DNA of 26,490 bases from an uncultured Eubacteriales bacterium (GCA_934457415.1 CAKSHM010000013.1:1-26490); one strand, 5' to 3'. Positions 15,446 through 23,320 are shown, counted from the stretch's first letter. The notes: generated by a model from the sequence alone, not told the origin. Numbers and translations: made by a program.

Positions 15446-16165
15446 CTAAAGAAAGCGTTTCTGTAAAGAAGCTTTTACAAAGGCTTCGAAAATCTTTCTG
15501 CTGTCAGCGTCTTTTTCATAAGAAAATTCGGGGTGCCACTGAACAGCCCATAAAAAATTTTTGTCGGGAGCATAAATTCCCTCAATAAGTCCGTCCTCTG
15601 AAACAGCCATTGTTTTTAACGAAGAGCCGAGTTCCTTTATCGCCTGATGATGATAGCTGTTGACAAAAAGTGTGTCTTTTTTAAGCAGGGCTCTTAGCGG
15701 TGCGCCGTCGGTAAGTGAAATCGAATGTATTCCCCTGTCATAGGGTGCTGACATGTGATGCTCTGTATTTGACGGGTGTTCTGTCTCGAGATCCTGATAA
15801 AGGGTTCCGCCGAAATATGCGTTTATAAACTGAATTCCTCTGCAAATTCCCAGTATCGGTTTATTCCTTTTTATAACCTCATGCAAGAGTAAATATTCAA
15901 ATTTATCTCTTGCCTCGCTTATCTCTCCGCAAAGGGTGGATTTTTCCTGCTTGTATATTTCGGGGTTGACATCCTGTCCGCCCGTGAATAAAAATCCGTC
16001 AAAGGTGTCGGCAAGTGCTTTTATATCGTCAATGGAAACCTCAAGCGGCAAAACAACCGGCAAAGCGCCTGCAAGGTTTAAACCCTTTAAATATCCCGGA
16101 AGCATCCAGTAGGAGGCTTTTTGCAAATCAATAAGCGATGTAACTCCGATTATAGGCTTTTTCAT
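15446..16165 (-). CDS. Class I glutamine-amidotransferase-fold hydrolase, gamma-glutamyl-GABA hydrolase (PuuD) family (239 aa)
   Basis: Peptidase C26 family. The nucleophile elbow is GICRG with C108, and the dyad partners are H211 and E213 in AVQWHPEFSY. LFTGGQDVNPEIY (about 59-71) is typical of this subgroup. Members cleave gamma-glutamyl amides such as gamma-glutamyl-GABA or gamma-glutamyl-polyamines; the substrate here is open because no put/puu genes are adjacent. It has a consensus promoter (16237-16265) and a 5' leader of about 65 nt that begins with a strong hairpin. AAGAGGT lies about 8 bases before the ATG. Confidence 0.88.
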   Translation of the reverse strand: MKKPIIGVTSLIDLQKASYWMLPGYLKGLNLAGALPVVLPLEVSIDDIKALADTFDGFLFTGGQDVNPEIYKQEKSTLCGEISEARDKFEYLLLHEVIKRNKPILGICRGIQFINAYFGGTLYQDLETEHPSNTEHHMSAPYDRGIHSISLTDGAPLRALLKKDTLFVNSYHHQAIKELGSSLKTMAVSEDGLIEGIYAPDKNFLWAVQWHPEFSYEKDADSRKIFEAFVKASLQKRFL

Positions 16166-16192
16166 TTTTATTACCTCTTTTTTAAATATAAC

Positions 16193-16233
16193 CGGCGCTT
16201 CCCGATAAATCCGGAAAGCGCCGTTGCTTTTTT
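16193..16233 (+). terminator. Plus-strand intrinsic terminator that doubles as the 5' hairpin of the opposing mRNA
   Basis: Stem CGGCGCTTCC (16193-16202) / GGAAAGCGCCG (16213-16223) with one bulged A, a 10-base loop and then TTGCTTTTTT. The U-tract is only on the plus strand, yet the nearest plus-strand gene ends 750 bases upstream on the far side of the opposing gene. On the minus strand the same stem begins about 7 nt from the predicted mRNA start. Confidence 0.65.
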
Positions 16234-16236
16234 CGA

Positions 16237-16265
16237 ATTATACTCTTAAAAATGCTGTTTGTCAA
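16237..16265 (-). promoter_or_regulatory. Promoter of the gamma-glutamyl-GABA-hydrolase-family gene
   Basis: On the minus strand, perfect TTGACA (16260-16265), 17-base spacer, perfect TATAAT (16237-16242). Divergent from the DUF2974 promoter. Confidence 0.8.
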
Positions 16266-16284
16266 GCGCGCACTAAACGCCGGA

Positions 16285-16313
16285 TTGAAAAAAATTATAA
16301 GGTATGTTATATT
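16285..16313 (+). promoter_or_regulatory. Promoter of the DUF2974 gene
   Basis: TTGAAA (16285-16290), 17-base spacer, TATATT (16308-16313), giving a leader of about 40 nt with GGGG before the ATG at 16361. Confidence 0.65.
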
Positions 16314-16360
16314 AAATACAGGCAATTAAATGCATAAGATTTAAAAAAGGGGTTTAAAAA

Positions 16361-17452
16361 ATGACAAATATTCTTGACTATCTTTTGTGGCGCGGAGATA
16401 TAATATTTGAAAACGATCCTTTTAATGAAATTGACGGCGCAATTTGCGCAAGGCTTTCTTATCTGCCGTTTGAAAGGATTTTAAAAGCAGATGAGGAGAT
16501 AACGCTTAAAAATGCGGCCGAAAAAATGCTTGGAACCGAAAATATAGAAGAAAAGGTGCTTATAAAGGACGATTTAAAGCTGATAAAAGCATTAAAGGAC
16601 AGCAGCCGTTATAATTCTTCTTCGGTTTTCGGATTTGTACATAAAACAGACAGGGAATCGCAGACACAGTTCTGTGCGCTCACATTAAAGCTTACAAATA
16701 ATCTTTGCTGTGTGTGTTTCAGAGGAACGGATAATACCCTTATCGGCTGGAAAGAGGATTTTAATATGGGGCTTATGTGTCCTGTTCCGGCACAGAAGTC
16801 AGCGGCGGAGTATCTTGAAAAAATTCTTTCAGGTTCCGATAATAAATTTATAATTGCAGGCCATTCAAAGGGCGGAAATCTTGCGGTTTATTCCGCGGCT
16901 TACTGCAAAAAAGATTTAAAGGATAAAATTACGGCTGTCTATAATTATGACGGTCCGGGATTTACAGATATTGTTTTGGAGTCATACGGATATAAAAATA
17001 TCTGTAAAAGAGTAAATACCTATGTTCCTCAGTCGTCGGTTGTAGGAATGCTGTTAGGTCATAAGGAAAACTTTTTTACGGTACACAGCGAAAATTCGGG
17101 TCTGATGCAGCATGATATTTATTCATGGGATGTCGAGGGAAAACACTTTATTTTTCTTGAAAGCGTAAACAACAGCAGTGTTTTTGTGGATTCAACGGTG
17201 AAGGCTTGGTTTTCAGATCTGACTCCTTATCAGTTAGAGGTTTTTATTGAAGCGGTGTTTAAGGTTGCAAACGAAACAAAAGCCGAGACACTTCATGAAA
17301 TGGGTGAAAAATGGTTTGACAGCGCCGTAAGCGTTTTGAAATCGGTCAAAAATCTGGACGAAAAAACCCGAAAAACCGCAATGGAGGCAATTAAGATATT
17401 TCTTAAAAGCACGAAATCCGGATTTAAAAAGGTTACTGATAAAAATACATAA
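16361..17452 (+). CDS. DUF2974 (Mbeg1-like) alpha/beta-hydrolase, putative lipase/esterase (363 aa)
   Basis: The N-terminus (NILDYLLWRGDIIFENDPFNEIDG) is diagnostic for DUF2974, a common family of unknown function in gut Clostridia. The lipase-like nucleophile elbow is GHSKGG with Ser169, preceded by a class 3 lipase-like FRGTDNTLIGWKEDF (about 120-134), where the backbone near RGTD would form the oxyanion hole. No signal peptide or membrane segment is seen, so it is probably cytoplasmic. The substrate is unknown. It stands alone with its own promoter, and its stop is 2 bases from that of the convergent DUF4097 gene. Confidence 0.85.
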   Translation: MTNILDYLLWRGDIIFENDPFNEIDGAICARLSYLPFERILKADEEITLKNAAEKMLGTENIEEKVLIKDDLKLIKALKDSSRYNSSSVFGFVHKTDRESQTQFCALTLKLTNNLCCVCFRGTDNTLIGWKEDFNMGLMCPVPAQKSAAEYLEKILSGSDNKFIIAGHSKGGNLAVYSAAYCKKDLKDKITAVYNYDGPGFTDIVLESYGYKNICKRVNTYVPQSSVVGMLLGHKENFFTVHSENSGLMQHDIYSWDVEGKHFIFLESVNNSSVFVDSTVKAWFSDLTPYQLEVFIEAVFKVANETKAETLHEMGEKWFDSAVSVLKSVKNLDEKTRKTAMEAIKIFLKSTKSGFKKVTDKNT

Positions 17453-17454
17453 TA

Positions 17455-18390
17455 CTAACGCGGATATGAAGCATAGACTTTGTATCCGTTTGTTTTTATT
17501 TTAATATTTCCGGTATCGGTTTCAATTTCGCATTTTCCTCCTGATGCCGATTTCGGAACATCGACTTCTCCGGTATCTGAGTCAACTATAAACACTTTTT
17601 CCGTAAGCAGACTTCCCGTAACATCGCCGGTGTCGGTTTCGACATTTATTTCGGCTGCGTCGCACCCGTCAAATTTAACATTTCCGGTATCTCTTTCAAT
17701 TATGAGCTTTTCGGACGCTATAACATTTTTAAGCAGAATATCGCCCGTGTCTCCCGTCGACTTAAAGCTTTTGCAGGTAATATCGGTTAAACTTACTCGG
17801 TCTGCAGATGCATTTATTTTTATATCACCGCTGCATTTGACGCCGCAAACCGTAACCGTGCCCGTTGAAGTTGAAAGCTCAAGCGTATCAAGTGAAGCTT
17901 GATTTACGCTGATGCTTCCCGCAGAGGTTTTTATATTTACCGATTTAAAAGAAAAATCCTTTGAAATCTTGACATTTCCCGTGTTCCCCTTAATCTGCAG
18001 GGAATTGTACTGCGAATTCGGAAGACAGACCGTTATTTTAGGCTGTTCAAAATAAAATCCTATATAATCGGTTCCTGATTTCTGATTTTCGGTTTTGATA
18101 ATCAGCTTTCCGTTTTCAGCAGTAACTGAATTTTCGGCGGTTTTCTCTTCAAAGCTTATAACTTTGCACTTTCCGCTGACAGACCTTGCAAAAACAATAT
18201 CCGCAGTATCGGTAAGGATTGATATATCGCTTATATATTCGCTGATTTCATAAGTGTTTGTTTCATATTTAACCGTTGACAGTTTTTTATAATCCCATTT
18301 AAGCGCTGACATTAAAACCAAAAAAGCTGTTCCGCCGAAAAGCACAAGTGCGCCTGCCGTAATCAGCCATATTTTTGCCGACTTTTTCAC
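17455..18390 (-). CDS. DUF4097-family membrane-anchored beta-strand-repeat protein (311 aa)
   Basis: An N-terminal transmembrane segment (about residues 8-28) is followed by a long extracytoplasmic repeat domain. A D-T-G motif recurs through the second half (GDTGDI, RDTGNV, TDTGDV, SDTGEV, TDTGNI), spaced about 18-20 residues, as expected for stacked beta-strands of a solenoid or adhesin-like fold. The last 90 or so residues are almost entirely these repeats. It is the third gene of a padR - DUF1700 - DUF4097 operon, a conserved Firmicutes set, and overlaps DUF1700 by 4 bases (ATGA). The function is unknown; envelope sensing or stress roles are suggested only by the family context. Confidence 0.88.
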   Translation of the reverse strand: MKKSAKIWLITAGALVLFGGTAFLVLMSALKWDYKKLSTVKYETNTYEISEYISDISILTDTADIVFARSVSGKCKVISFEEKTAENSVTAENGKLIIKTENQKSGTDYIGFYFEQPKITVCLPNSQYNSLQIKGNTGNVKISKDFSFKSVNIKTSAGSISVNQASLDTLELSTSTGTVTVCGVKCSGDIKINASADRVSLTDITCKSFKSTGDTGDILLKNVIASEKLIIERDTGNVKFDGCDAAEINVETDTGDVTGSLLTEKVFIVDSDTGEVDVPKSASGGKCEIETDTGNIKIKTNGYKVYASYPR

Positions 18391-18989
18391 TTTGCATTCT
18401 CCTTCCTGATAAAGCAGCCCTTTATCCGTAACGCAATTTTTTTAGTAAGTATTAAAATTCCTTTTGTAACCGCCTTGCAGCCGAAAAACATAAATATTGT
18501 AAGCCCTGCGCAGACAATTCCTCCAAAAAGCATAACGGCGCCTGAAATTTGGTTTTTACCTATAATAAATACAATGCAGGCCGGAATACTTCCTGCCGCG
18601 CAGACAGCAAACGATGCAAAGATCGCCCAAAGAGAAATTATTACAGCCCAAACGGTAATGTATACCGAGAGAACAACCGCGGCTGCTGCAATGCTAAGAG
18701 AAAGCCATATCGGCGAACCGAGCAAAAGAAGCACAATTTCCCATGCTTTAAGCCTTCGTTTTGGTTTGATTCTTTCCTTTGCGATTTTAACGAGCGGTAT
18801 ATCCTCCACTGCGTGATTAACGATTTCCTCGGCAGAGCCGACAGCGGATACTGCGTCCTCCTCTGAAAGCCCTTCTTCGATTCTGTCATCAATCATTTCG
18901 CCGTAAAATGTCAGCCTTTCCTCAATTTCATCCTGCGGCAGCCCCGATAAGCCTTTTCGCAGAGCGATAAGAAAATCCTGTTTATTCAT
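18387..18989 (-). CDS. DUF1700 / HAAS-domain integral membrane protein (200 aa)
   Basis: The N-terminal HAAS signalling-type domain is clear (KQDFLIALRKGLSGLPQDEI followed by EERLTFYGEMIDDRIEEG and the SEEDAVSAVGS segment). After a basic linker there are three to four hydrophobic segments (about 75-180). HAAS domains typically pair with PadR regulators and are thought to pass a membrane signal to them. The start is the ATG at 18989: GGAGG lies 9 bases upstream, while the ATG at 18998 abuts it directly. It overlaps the padR end by 8 bases and the DUF4097 start by 4. Confidence 0.88.
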   Translation of the reverse strand: MNKQDFLIALRKGLSGLPQDEIEERLTFYGEMIDDRIEEGLSEEDAVSAVGSAEEIVNHAVEDIPLVKIAKERIKPKRRLKAWEIVLLLLGSPIWLSLSIAAAAVVLSVYITVWAVIISLWAIFASFAVCAAGSIPACIVFIIGKNQISGAVMLFGGIVCAGLTIFMFFGCKAVTKGILILTKKIALRIKGCFIRKENAK

Positions 18990-19302
18990 CGCTTTCATCC
19001 TCCTTGGTTACAAATTGATAAATTGCTAAAATTTCTTTCCATTCTGTTTTGAATTCTTCTATCCTTTTAAGTCCCTCTTTTGTAATACGGTAATACTTCC
19101 GAAGTCTTCCGCAATGCTCCGCCGTGCGGACTGTAAGCATTTGAGCCGTTTCCAAGCGCTTTAAAATCGTATATAATGTGGATTCGGAAAGCTCTATATA
19201 TGGCTTTAAGTCCTTTATTATCTTATAGCCGTATGAATCCGCGCTTTTTATAGCCGCTAATACACAAATATCCAAAAGCCCGCGTTTTAACTGACCGTCC
19301 AT
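18982..19302 (-). CDS. PadR-family transcriptional regulator (106 aa)
   Basis: A winged-helix protein of the short PadR type: QLKRGLLDICVLAAIKSADS (helix 1), YGYKIIKDLKPYIELSESTL with YTILKRLE (recognition helix region) and the wing RKYYRITKEGLKRIEEF, then a short C-terminal dimerisation helix. It probably represses its own operon and responds to the HAAS membrane partner; this is family-based inference. AAAGGAGGT lies 5 bases before the ATG. GTATAC at 19321-19326 and an ATAC-N13-GTAT arrangement lie at the promoter and could be the operator. Confidence 0.92.
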   Translation of the reverse strand: MDGQLKRGLLDICVLAAIKSADSYGYKIIKDLKPYIELSESTLYTILKRLETAQMLTVRTAEHCGRLRKYYRITKEGLKRIEEFKTEWKEILAIYQFVTKEDESDE

Positions 19303-19326
19303 ACGATACCTCCTTTAACGGTATAC

Positions 19327-19355
19327 ATCATAACACGAAGTATTGTTTTTGTCAA
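19327..19355 (-). promoter_or_regulatory. Promoter of the padR operon, with possible operator
   Basis: On the minus strand, TTGACA (19350-19355), 17-base spacer, TATGAT (19327-19332). The palindrome GTATAC (19321-19326) covers the predicted start site. Operator assignment is tentative. Confidence 0.75.
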
Positions 19356-19373
19356 TATATTTTCTGAAATCGG

Positions 19374-19402
19374 TTGAAAAATCTCCGTGATTATTTTATA
19401 AT
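19374..19402 (+). promoter_or_regulatory. Promoter of the yitT-family gene
   Basis: TTGAAA (19374-19379), 17-base spacer, perfect TATAAT (19397-19402). It is divergent from the padR promoter, 19 bases away. CAGGAG follows at 19418-19423. Confidence 0.75.
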
Positions 19403-19431
19403 TAAGAAAAATGCTTACAGGAGAAAAAAAT

Positions 19432-20271
19432 ATGAAAGCATTCAAAGAATATGTTTACATAACCTTCGGCACGGTTTTGCTTACCTGCGGAGTGTATTTC
19501 TTTAAAATTCCCAACGGCTTTTCAACAGGCGGAGTCAGCGGAATAGGAACGATTTTAGGTAAGCTTACTTCTGTTTCGCCCGCAACGTGGATAGCGGTTA
19601 TAAACATTTTCTGTCTGATTCTCGGTTTTTTGGTACTCGGAAAGGAAACAGGAATAAAAACGGTTTATTGCAGTCTGCTTTTTTCGCTTCTGACAAAGCT
19701 TTTTGAGGTTTTATTTCCTCTTAAAGCTCCTCTTACAAACCAGCCGTTTTTAGAGCTTGTCTATGCCATGCTTTTAACTTCTATCGGCTCGGCGCTGATT
19801 TTCCATTATGCGGCATCATCGGGAGGCACCGATATCGTAGCGCTTATCCTTAAAAAATATTCTCATTTAGATGTCGGTAAATCGCTTTTATGTGTAGACT
19901 TTTTAATATCACTGTCTTCGTTTTTCGTGTTTGGAATCAAGGTCGGACTTTTCTCGGTGCTGGGTCTTTTTACAAAGGCGTTTATAGTTGACGGCGTTAT
20001 TGAAAATATGAACAGCTGCAAGTATTTTATGATAATAACGACACATAGCGCTGAAATATCCGAATATATAATGAAAAACCTTCATCACGGAGCAACCTTG
20101 GTTAACGCAACGGGAGCATATACCCACGATAATAAGACCGCACTTCATACCGTTTGCAAAAGAATCGAAGCGGTAAGGCTTCAAAAAAAGGTGAGGGAAA
20201 TCGATCCTCAGGCATTTATGATAATAACTACAAGCAGCGAGATTATCGGAAGAGGTTTTAGAGGAGTATAA
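19432..20271 (+). CDS. YitT-family membrane protein, DUF161 + DUF2179 (279 aa)
   Basis: About five hydrophobic segments cover residues 5-180 (DUF161), beginning YITFGTVLLTCGVYFFKIPN with the typical GFSTGGVSGIG loop. The soluble C-terminal DUF2179 domain (about 190-279) has HHGATLVNATGAYTHDNKTA and the closing DPQAFMIIT. The family is widespread in Firmicutes and of unsettled function, with transport proposed. The start is the ATG at 19432, 8 bases after CAGGAG; an in-frame ATG at 19411 lies before that site. It is monocistronic, and a new promoter follows before pduL. Confidence 0.93.
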   Translation: MKAFKEYVYITFGTVLLTCGVYFFKIPNGFSTGGVSGIGTILGKLTSVSPATWIAVINIFCLILGFLVLGKETGIKTVYCSLLFSLLTKLFEVLFPLKAPLTNQPFLELVYAMLLTSIGSALIFHYAASSGGTDIVALILKKYSHLDVGKSLLCVDFLISLSSFFVFGIKVGLFSVLGLFTKAFIVDGVIENMNSCKYFMIITTHSAEISEYIMKNLHHGATLVNATGAYTHDNKTALHTVCKRIEAVRLQKKVREIDPQAFMIITTSSEIIGRGFRGV

Positions 20272-20289
20272 TTTTTTTGTAAAAAGGTC

Positions 20290-20317
20290 TTGTAAAAGAT
20301 TCTAAATATGATAAAAT
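20290..20317 (+). promoter_or_regulatory. Promoter of the pduL operon
   Basis: TTGTAA (20290-20295), 16-base spacer, TAAAAT (20312-20317), about 35 bases before the pduL ATG. It would drive pduL-hemW-phosphatase-ung. Confidence 0.5.
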
Positions 20318-20352
20318 TAGAATATAAAATTTTTTTAAAGGAAGTTATAAAA

Positions 20353-20925
20353 ATGTCAAAAGAAGTATTGGTTGAAATTTCTGCGCGCCATGTGCATGTA
20401 ACGAAGGAAGCGCTTAATATCCTTTTCGGTGAAGGCCATGAGCTTACTCCTAAGAAAAATCTTTCTCAGCCCGGCCAGTTTGCCTGCGAGGAAAAGGTTA
20501 CGATAGTAGGTCCTAAGGCAACTCTAAAGGCTTCTATTTTAGGACCCTGCAGAAAAGAAAATCAGGTTGAGCTTTCTTTGACAGACGCGCGCACAATAGG
20601 TGTCACAGCTCCTATCAGAGAATCCGGAGATATTAAGGACTCCGGCGCATGTAAGCTTGTAGGTCCCTGCGGAGAAATCGAGCTTACAGAGGGTGTAATC
20701 GCCGCAAAGCGCCATATTCACATGACCGTTGCCGACTCTGAGAAATTCGGACTTAATGATAAAGATATTGTAAGCGTTAAAATCCCGACTGAGGGAAGAG
20801 CGCTCGTATTTGACGACGTAGTTGTCAGAGTTTCGGACAGCTATGCGCTTGCCATGCATATTGATACGGATGAGGCTAACGCTGCGGCGGTTAAAGGAAG
20901 CTGCATCGGTGAGATACGTGGCTAA
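20353..20925 (+). CDS. pduL: Phosphate propanoyltransferase, PduL-type phosphotransacylase (190 aa)
   Basis: It interconverts acyl-CoA and acyl-phosphate; in many anaerobes PduL replaces Pta for acetate formation. Zinc ligands are visible in ARHVHVT (H13, H15) and RHIHMT in the second barrel (about residue 116), with the closing VSDSYALAMHIDTDEANAA typical of the family. There is no N-terminal microcompartment-targeting extension and no shell or pdu genes nearby, which suggests a free cytoplasmic enzyme in acetyl-phosphate metabolism. The start at 20353 follows AAAGGAAG; an ATG at 20308 would lie before the predicted transcription start. Its end overlaps hemW by 17 bases. Confidence 0.93.
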   Translation: MSKEVLVEISARHVHVTKEALNILFGEGHELTPKKNLSQPGQFACEEKVTIVGPKATLKASILGPCRKENQVELSLTDARTIGVTAPIRESGDIKDSGACKLVGPCGEIELTEGVIAAKRHIHMTVADSEKFGLNDKDIVSVKIPTEGRALVFDDVVVRVSDSYALAMHIDTDEANAAAVKGSCIGEIRG

Positions 20926-21991
20926 TCCCTTAGGGCTTTATATACACATTCCTTTTTGCAAAAAGCGGTGCGCTTACTGTGATTTTTATTCGTCGTTTTT
21001 TGATACAGAGCTTGTAAAGCAGTATTTAACCGTGCTGAAAAAAGAAATAAAAAAATGGGGCGGTAAAACAGACCGCCCCGTTGATACTGTTTATATAGGC
21101 GGAGGAACACCGTCGCTCTTAGGTAAATCCGCAGGAACCTTGATTAAGGCTGTAAAAAATTATTTTGATGTTACAGACGATGCGGAAATAACCGTAGAGG
21201 CTAATCCGGAGTCCTGCACAGAAGGCTTTTTAAGTTCAATTCTTGAAAACGGGGCAAACCGTCTTTCATTGGGAGTTCAGAGCTTCAGGGATGATGAGCT
21301 GCGAACGCTTTCAAGAATCCATAATGCCTCTGCTGCGAGAAACGCTTATTTCATCGCGAAAAGCATGGGCTTTAAGAATATTTCATTGGATCTAATGATG
21401 GGTCTGCCGAACAGCGATATTAAGTCACTTAAATACACGCTGGATGCGTTTATGAGACTTTCGCCGCAGCATATTTCCGCTTATATTCTTAAAATTGAGG
21501 AGAATACACTTTTTAAGAAGCAAAAGACAGCAGTCCCGTCCGATGATGAACAGGCTGAACAATATTTATTCGTCTGTGAAACTTTGGAAAAAAACGGATA
21601 TGAGCATTATGAAATTTCTAATTTTTCGAAGCCTTCGTTTTACAGCCGGCATAATATGAAATACTGGATGGACGAGGAGTATATAGGTATAGGTCCCTCC
21701 GCGGCATCCTTCCTTGACGGCAGGAGATTTTACTATAAGGATAACCTTCATAAATTTTTAAAGGATCCCGAAACTTATTTTGACGGTCACGGCGGATCGG
21801 TTGATGAGAGAATTATGCTTGGACTCAGGACTTCGCGGGGCGCCGATATTTCCGCTGTTATAGCATCTGACGATAAAAAGCTTATAAAGCTTAAAAATGA
21901 AGGCTTTATAAATCTTGATTATCCGCGCGTTTCTCTTACTGACCGCGGAATGCTTCTTTCCAATCAAATTATAACGGAGTTGATTTCGTGA
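20909..21991 (+). CDS. hemW: HemW-type radical SAM protein, haem chaperone (360 aa)
   Basis: Homologous to oxygen-independent coproporphyrinogen oxidase but of the HemW group, thought to deliver haem rather than oxidise porphyrinogen. The radical SAM cluster is C17-xxx-C21-xx-C24 (CKKRCAYCDFYS), followed by YIGGGTPSLL, the usual SAM-contact motif. The short N-terminus without extra residues before YIHIPFC is the HemW style. I start at GTG 20909, 8 bases after AAAGGAAG and inside the end of pduL; a longer frame from 20822 is only pduL read in another frame. The 360-residue length is close to the family norm. Confidence 0.92.
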   Translation: MRYVANPLGLYIHIPFCKKRCAYCDFYSSFFDTELVKQYLTVLKKEIKKWGGKTDRPVDTVYIGGGTPSLLGKSAGTLIKAVKNYFDVTDDAEITVEANPESCTEGFLSSILENGANRLSLGVQSFRDDELRTLSRIHNASAARNAYFIAKSMGFKNISLDLMMGLPNSDIKSLKYTLDAFMRLSPQHISAYILKIEENTLFKKQKTAVPSDDEQAEQYLFVCETLEKNGYEHYEISNFSKPSFYSRHNMKYWMDEEYIGIGPSAASFLDGRRFYYKDNLHKFLKDPETYFDGHGGSVDERIMLGLRTSRGADISAVIASDDKKLIKLKNEGFINLDYPRVSLTDRGMLLSNQIITELIS

Positions 21992-22593
21992 AAACCTATA
22001 AAATTCATTTGATTCGCCATGGGCTTACGGACGGAAACCTGAGAGGGTGTTATATAGGTAACAGAACGGATCTCCCGCTTTGTCCGGAGGGAATTAAGGA
22101 GCTTAAGGATTTAAGAGAAAATATTGATTATCCCGATATTGAAGCGCTTTATTCCGGACCTCTTTTAAGGTGCAGACAAAGCGGAGCAGTTATATATCCC
22201 GGGTTTGAGCCTGTTATAATAGATGAGCTTACGGAATATGATTTCGGCAAATTCGAGGGCAAAACTGCCTCACAGCTTGAAAGCGATCCGGATTATATTG
22301 ACTGGGCCTCCGGAAAGCTTGAAGCGCCTTTAGGCGGAGAAACCACTCAGAATTTTATTAAGAGAATAGCTTTGGGCTTTAATATGGCAGTCCGCGATAT
22401 GATGGATAAAGGTATAACAAACAGCGCCGTTATTATGCACGGGGGTGCTATAATGATGTTCCTTGCGGCGTCTGCGGTACCGAGAAAAAAATCTGTTGAA
22501 TGGAGCTGCGGGTCAGGAAGAGGATTTTCTGTTATGGTAACACCGTCGCTTTACCATTCAAGCGGAATAGTCGAGGTCTACGATTATATATAG
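21988..22593 (+). CDS. Histidine phosphatase family protein, CobC/phosphoglycerate-mutase-like (201 aa)
   Basis: The phosphohistidine motif LIRHGLTDGN (R10-H11-G12) opens the protein, with YSGPLLRCRQSG (second conserved Arg) and VIMHGG (catalytic His about 150). This is the CobC/broad-specificity phosphatase branch. It could act on alpha-ribazole phosphate or other small phosphates; no cobalamin genes are near, so the substrate is open. It starts at GTG 21988, which overlaps the hemW TGA by 4 bases (GTGA), indicating translational coupling. ung begins 13 bases after its stop. Confidence 0.88.
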   Translation: MKTYKIHLIRHGLTDGNLRGCYIGNRTDLPLCPEGIKELKDLRENIDYPDIEALYSGPLLRCRQSGAVIYPGFEPVIIDELTEYDFGKFEGKTASQLESDPDYIDWASGKLEAPLGGETTQNFIKRIALGFNMAVRDMMDKGITNSAVIMHGGAIMMFLAASAVPRKKSVEWSCGSGRGFSVMVTPSLYHSSGIVEVYDYI

Positions 22594-22606
22594 AACGGAT
22601 GAAATT

Positions 22607-23275
22607 ATGGTAAAAATAGGTAACGATTGGGATGAAATTTTAAAGGATGAATGGAGCAAGCCGTATTATGTAAAGCTCCGCGAATTTTTAAAATATGAGT
22701 ATAAGCATTATACCGTATATCCTGATATGTATGATATTTTTAATGCACTTAAAATGACCTCGTTTGAAAATACAAAGGTCGTTATAATCGGTCAGGACCC
22801 TTATCACGGGCCGAATCAGGCTCACGGGCTTTGCTTTTCGGTAAAAAGAGGGATAGAGCCTCCGCCGTCGCTTAAAAACATTTATAAGGAAATGCACTCC
22901 GATATCGGAACCGAAATTCCCTCGACAGGTGATTTGACCTGTCTTGCAAAACAGGGAGTGCTTTTGCTCAATACCGTTCTTACGGTTCGTGCAGGCTTGG
23001 CGGACAGCCATAAGGACAAGGGATGGGAAGTTTTCACCGACCGAGTAATAAGCGAGCTTGATAAAAAAACAAAGCCCGTTGTTTTTCTGCTTTGGGGAGC
23101 AAAAGCGAGGAATAAAGCGTCAATTATTAAAAATCCCATTCATAAAAAGCTTACTGCCGCTCACCCCAGCCCTCTTTCCGCTTATAACGGATTTTTCGGA
23201 TGCAGGCATTTTTCGAAAACAAATGAAATTTTAATATCTGCCGGAGAAAAACCTATTGATTGGGAAATTGAATAA
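22607..23275 (+). CDS. ung: Uracil-DNA glycosylase, family 1 (222 aa)
   Basis: It removes uracil from DNA to start base excision repair. The water-activating motif GQDPYHG holds D64 and Y66, and the minor-groove loop HPSPLSAYNGFFGC holds H186; NTVLTVRAG is also typical. It is full length. A weak CGGATGA precedes the ATG. It is the last gene of the pduL-hemW-phosphatase-ung run. No plus-strand terminator with a U-tract is visible directly after it; the hairpin there has its T-run on the other strand. Confidence 0.97.
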   Translation: MVKIGNDWDEILKDEWSKPYYVKLREFLKYEYKHYTVYPDMYDIFNALKMTSFENTKVVIIGQDPYHGPNQAHGLCFSVKRGIEPPPSLKNIYKEMHSDIGTEIPSTGDLTCLAKQGVLLLNTVLTVRAGLADSHKDKGWEVFTDRVISELDKKTKPVVFLLWGAKARNKASIIKNPIHKKLTAAHPSPLSAYNGFFGCRHFSKTNEILISAGEKPIDWEIE

Positions 23276-23320
23276 AAAAAGAAACCGGCCGCAAAAGCAT
23301 ATCGCTTGCGGTCGGCCTCT
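23271..23320 (-). terminator. Intrinsic terminator ending the candidate RNA
   Basis: On the minus strand GAGGCCG-A-CCGCAAG pairs with TTTTGCGG-C-CGGTTTC (one A-C mismatch, G-U pairs near the base), and is followed by TTTTTTT. The T-run is on this strand only, so it does not serve ung. Confidence 0.7.

Noticed and set aside
17480..17902. 140-codon plus-strand frame opposite DUF4097
   Set aside because: Ser/Val/Pro-rich shadow created by the D-T-G repeats read on the other strand.
23284..23320. Hairpin as a terminator for ung
   Set aside because: On the plus strand it is followed by CTCTTGTATATC rather than a U-tract; the T-run is on the minus strand.
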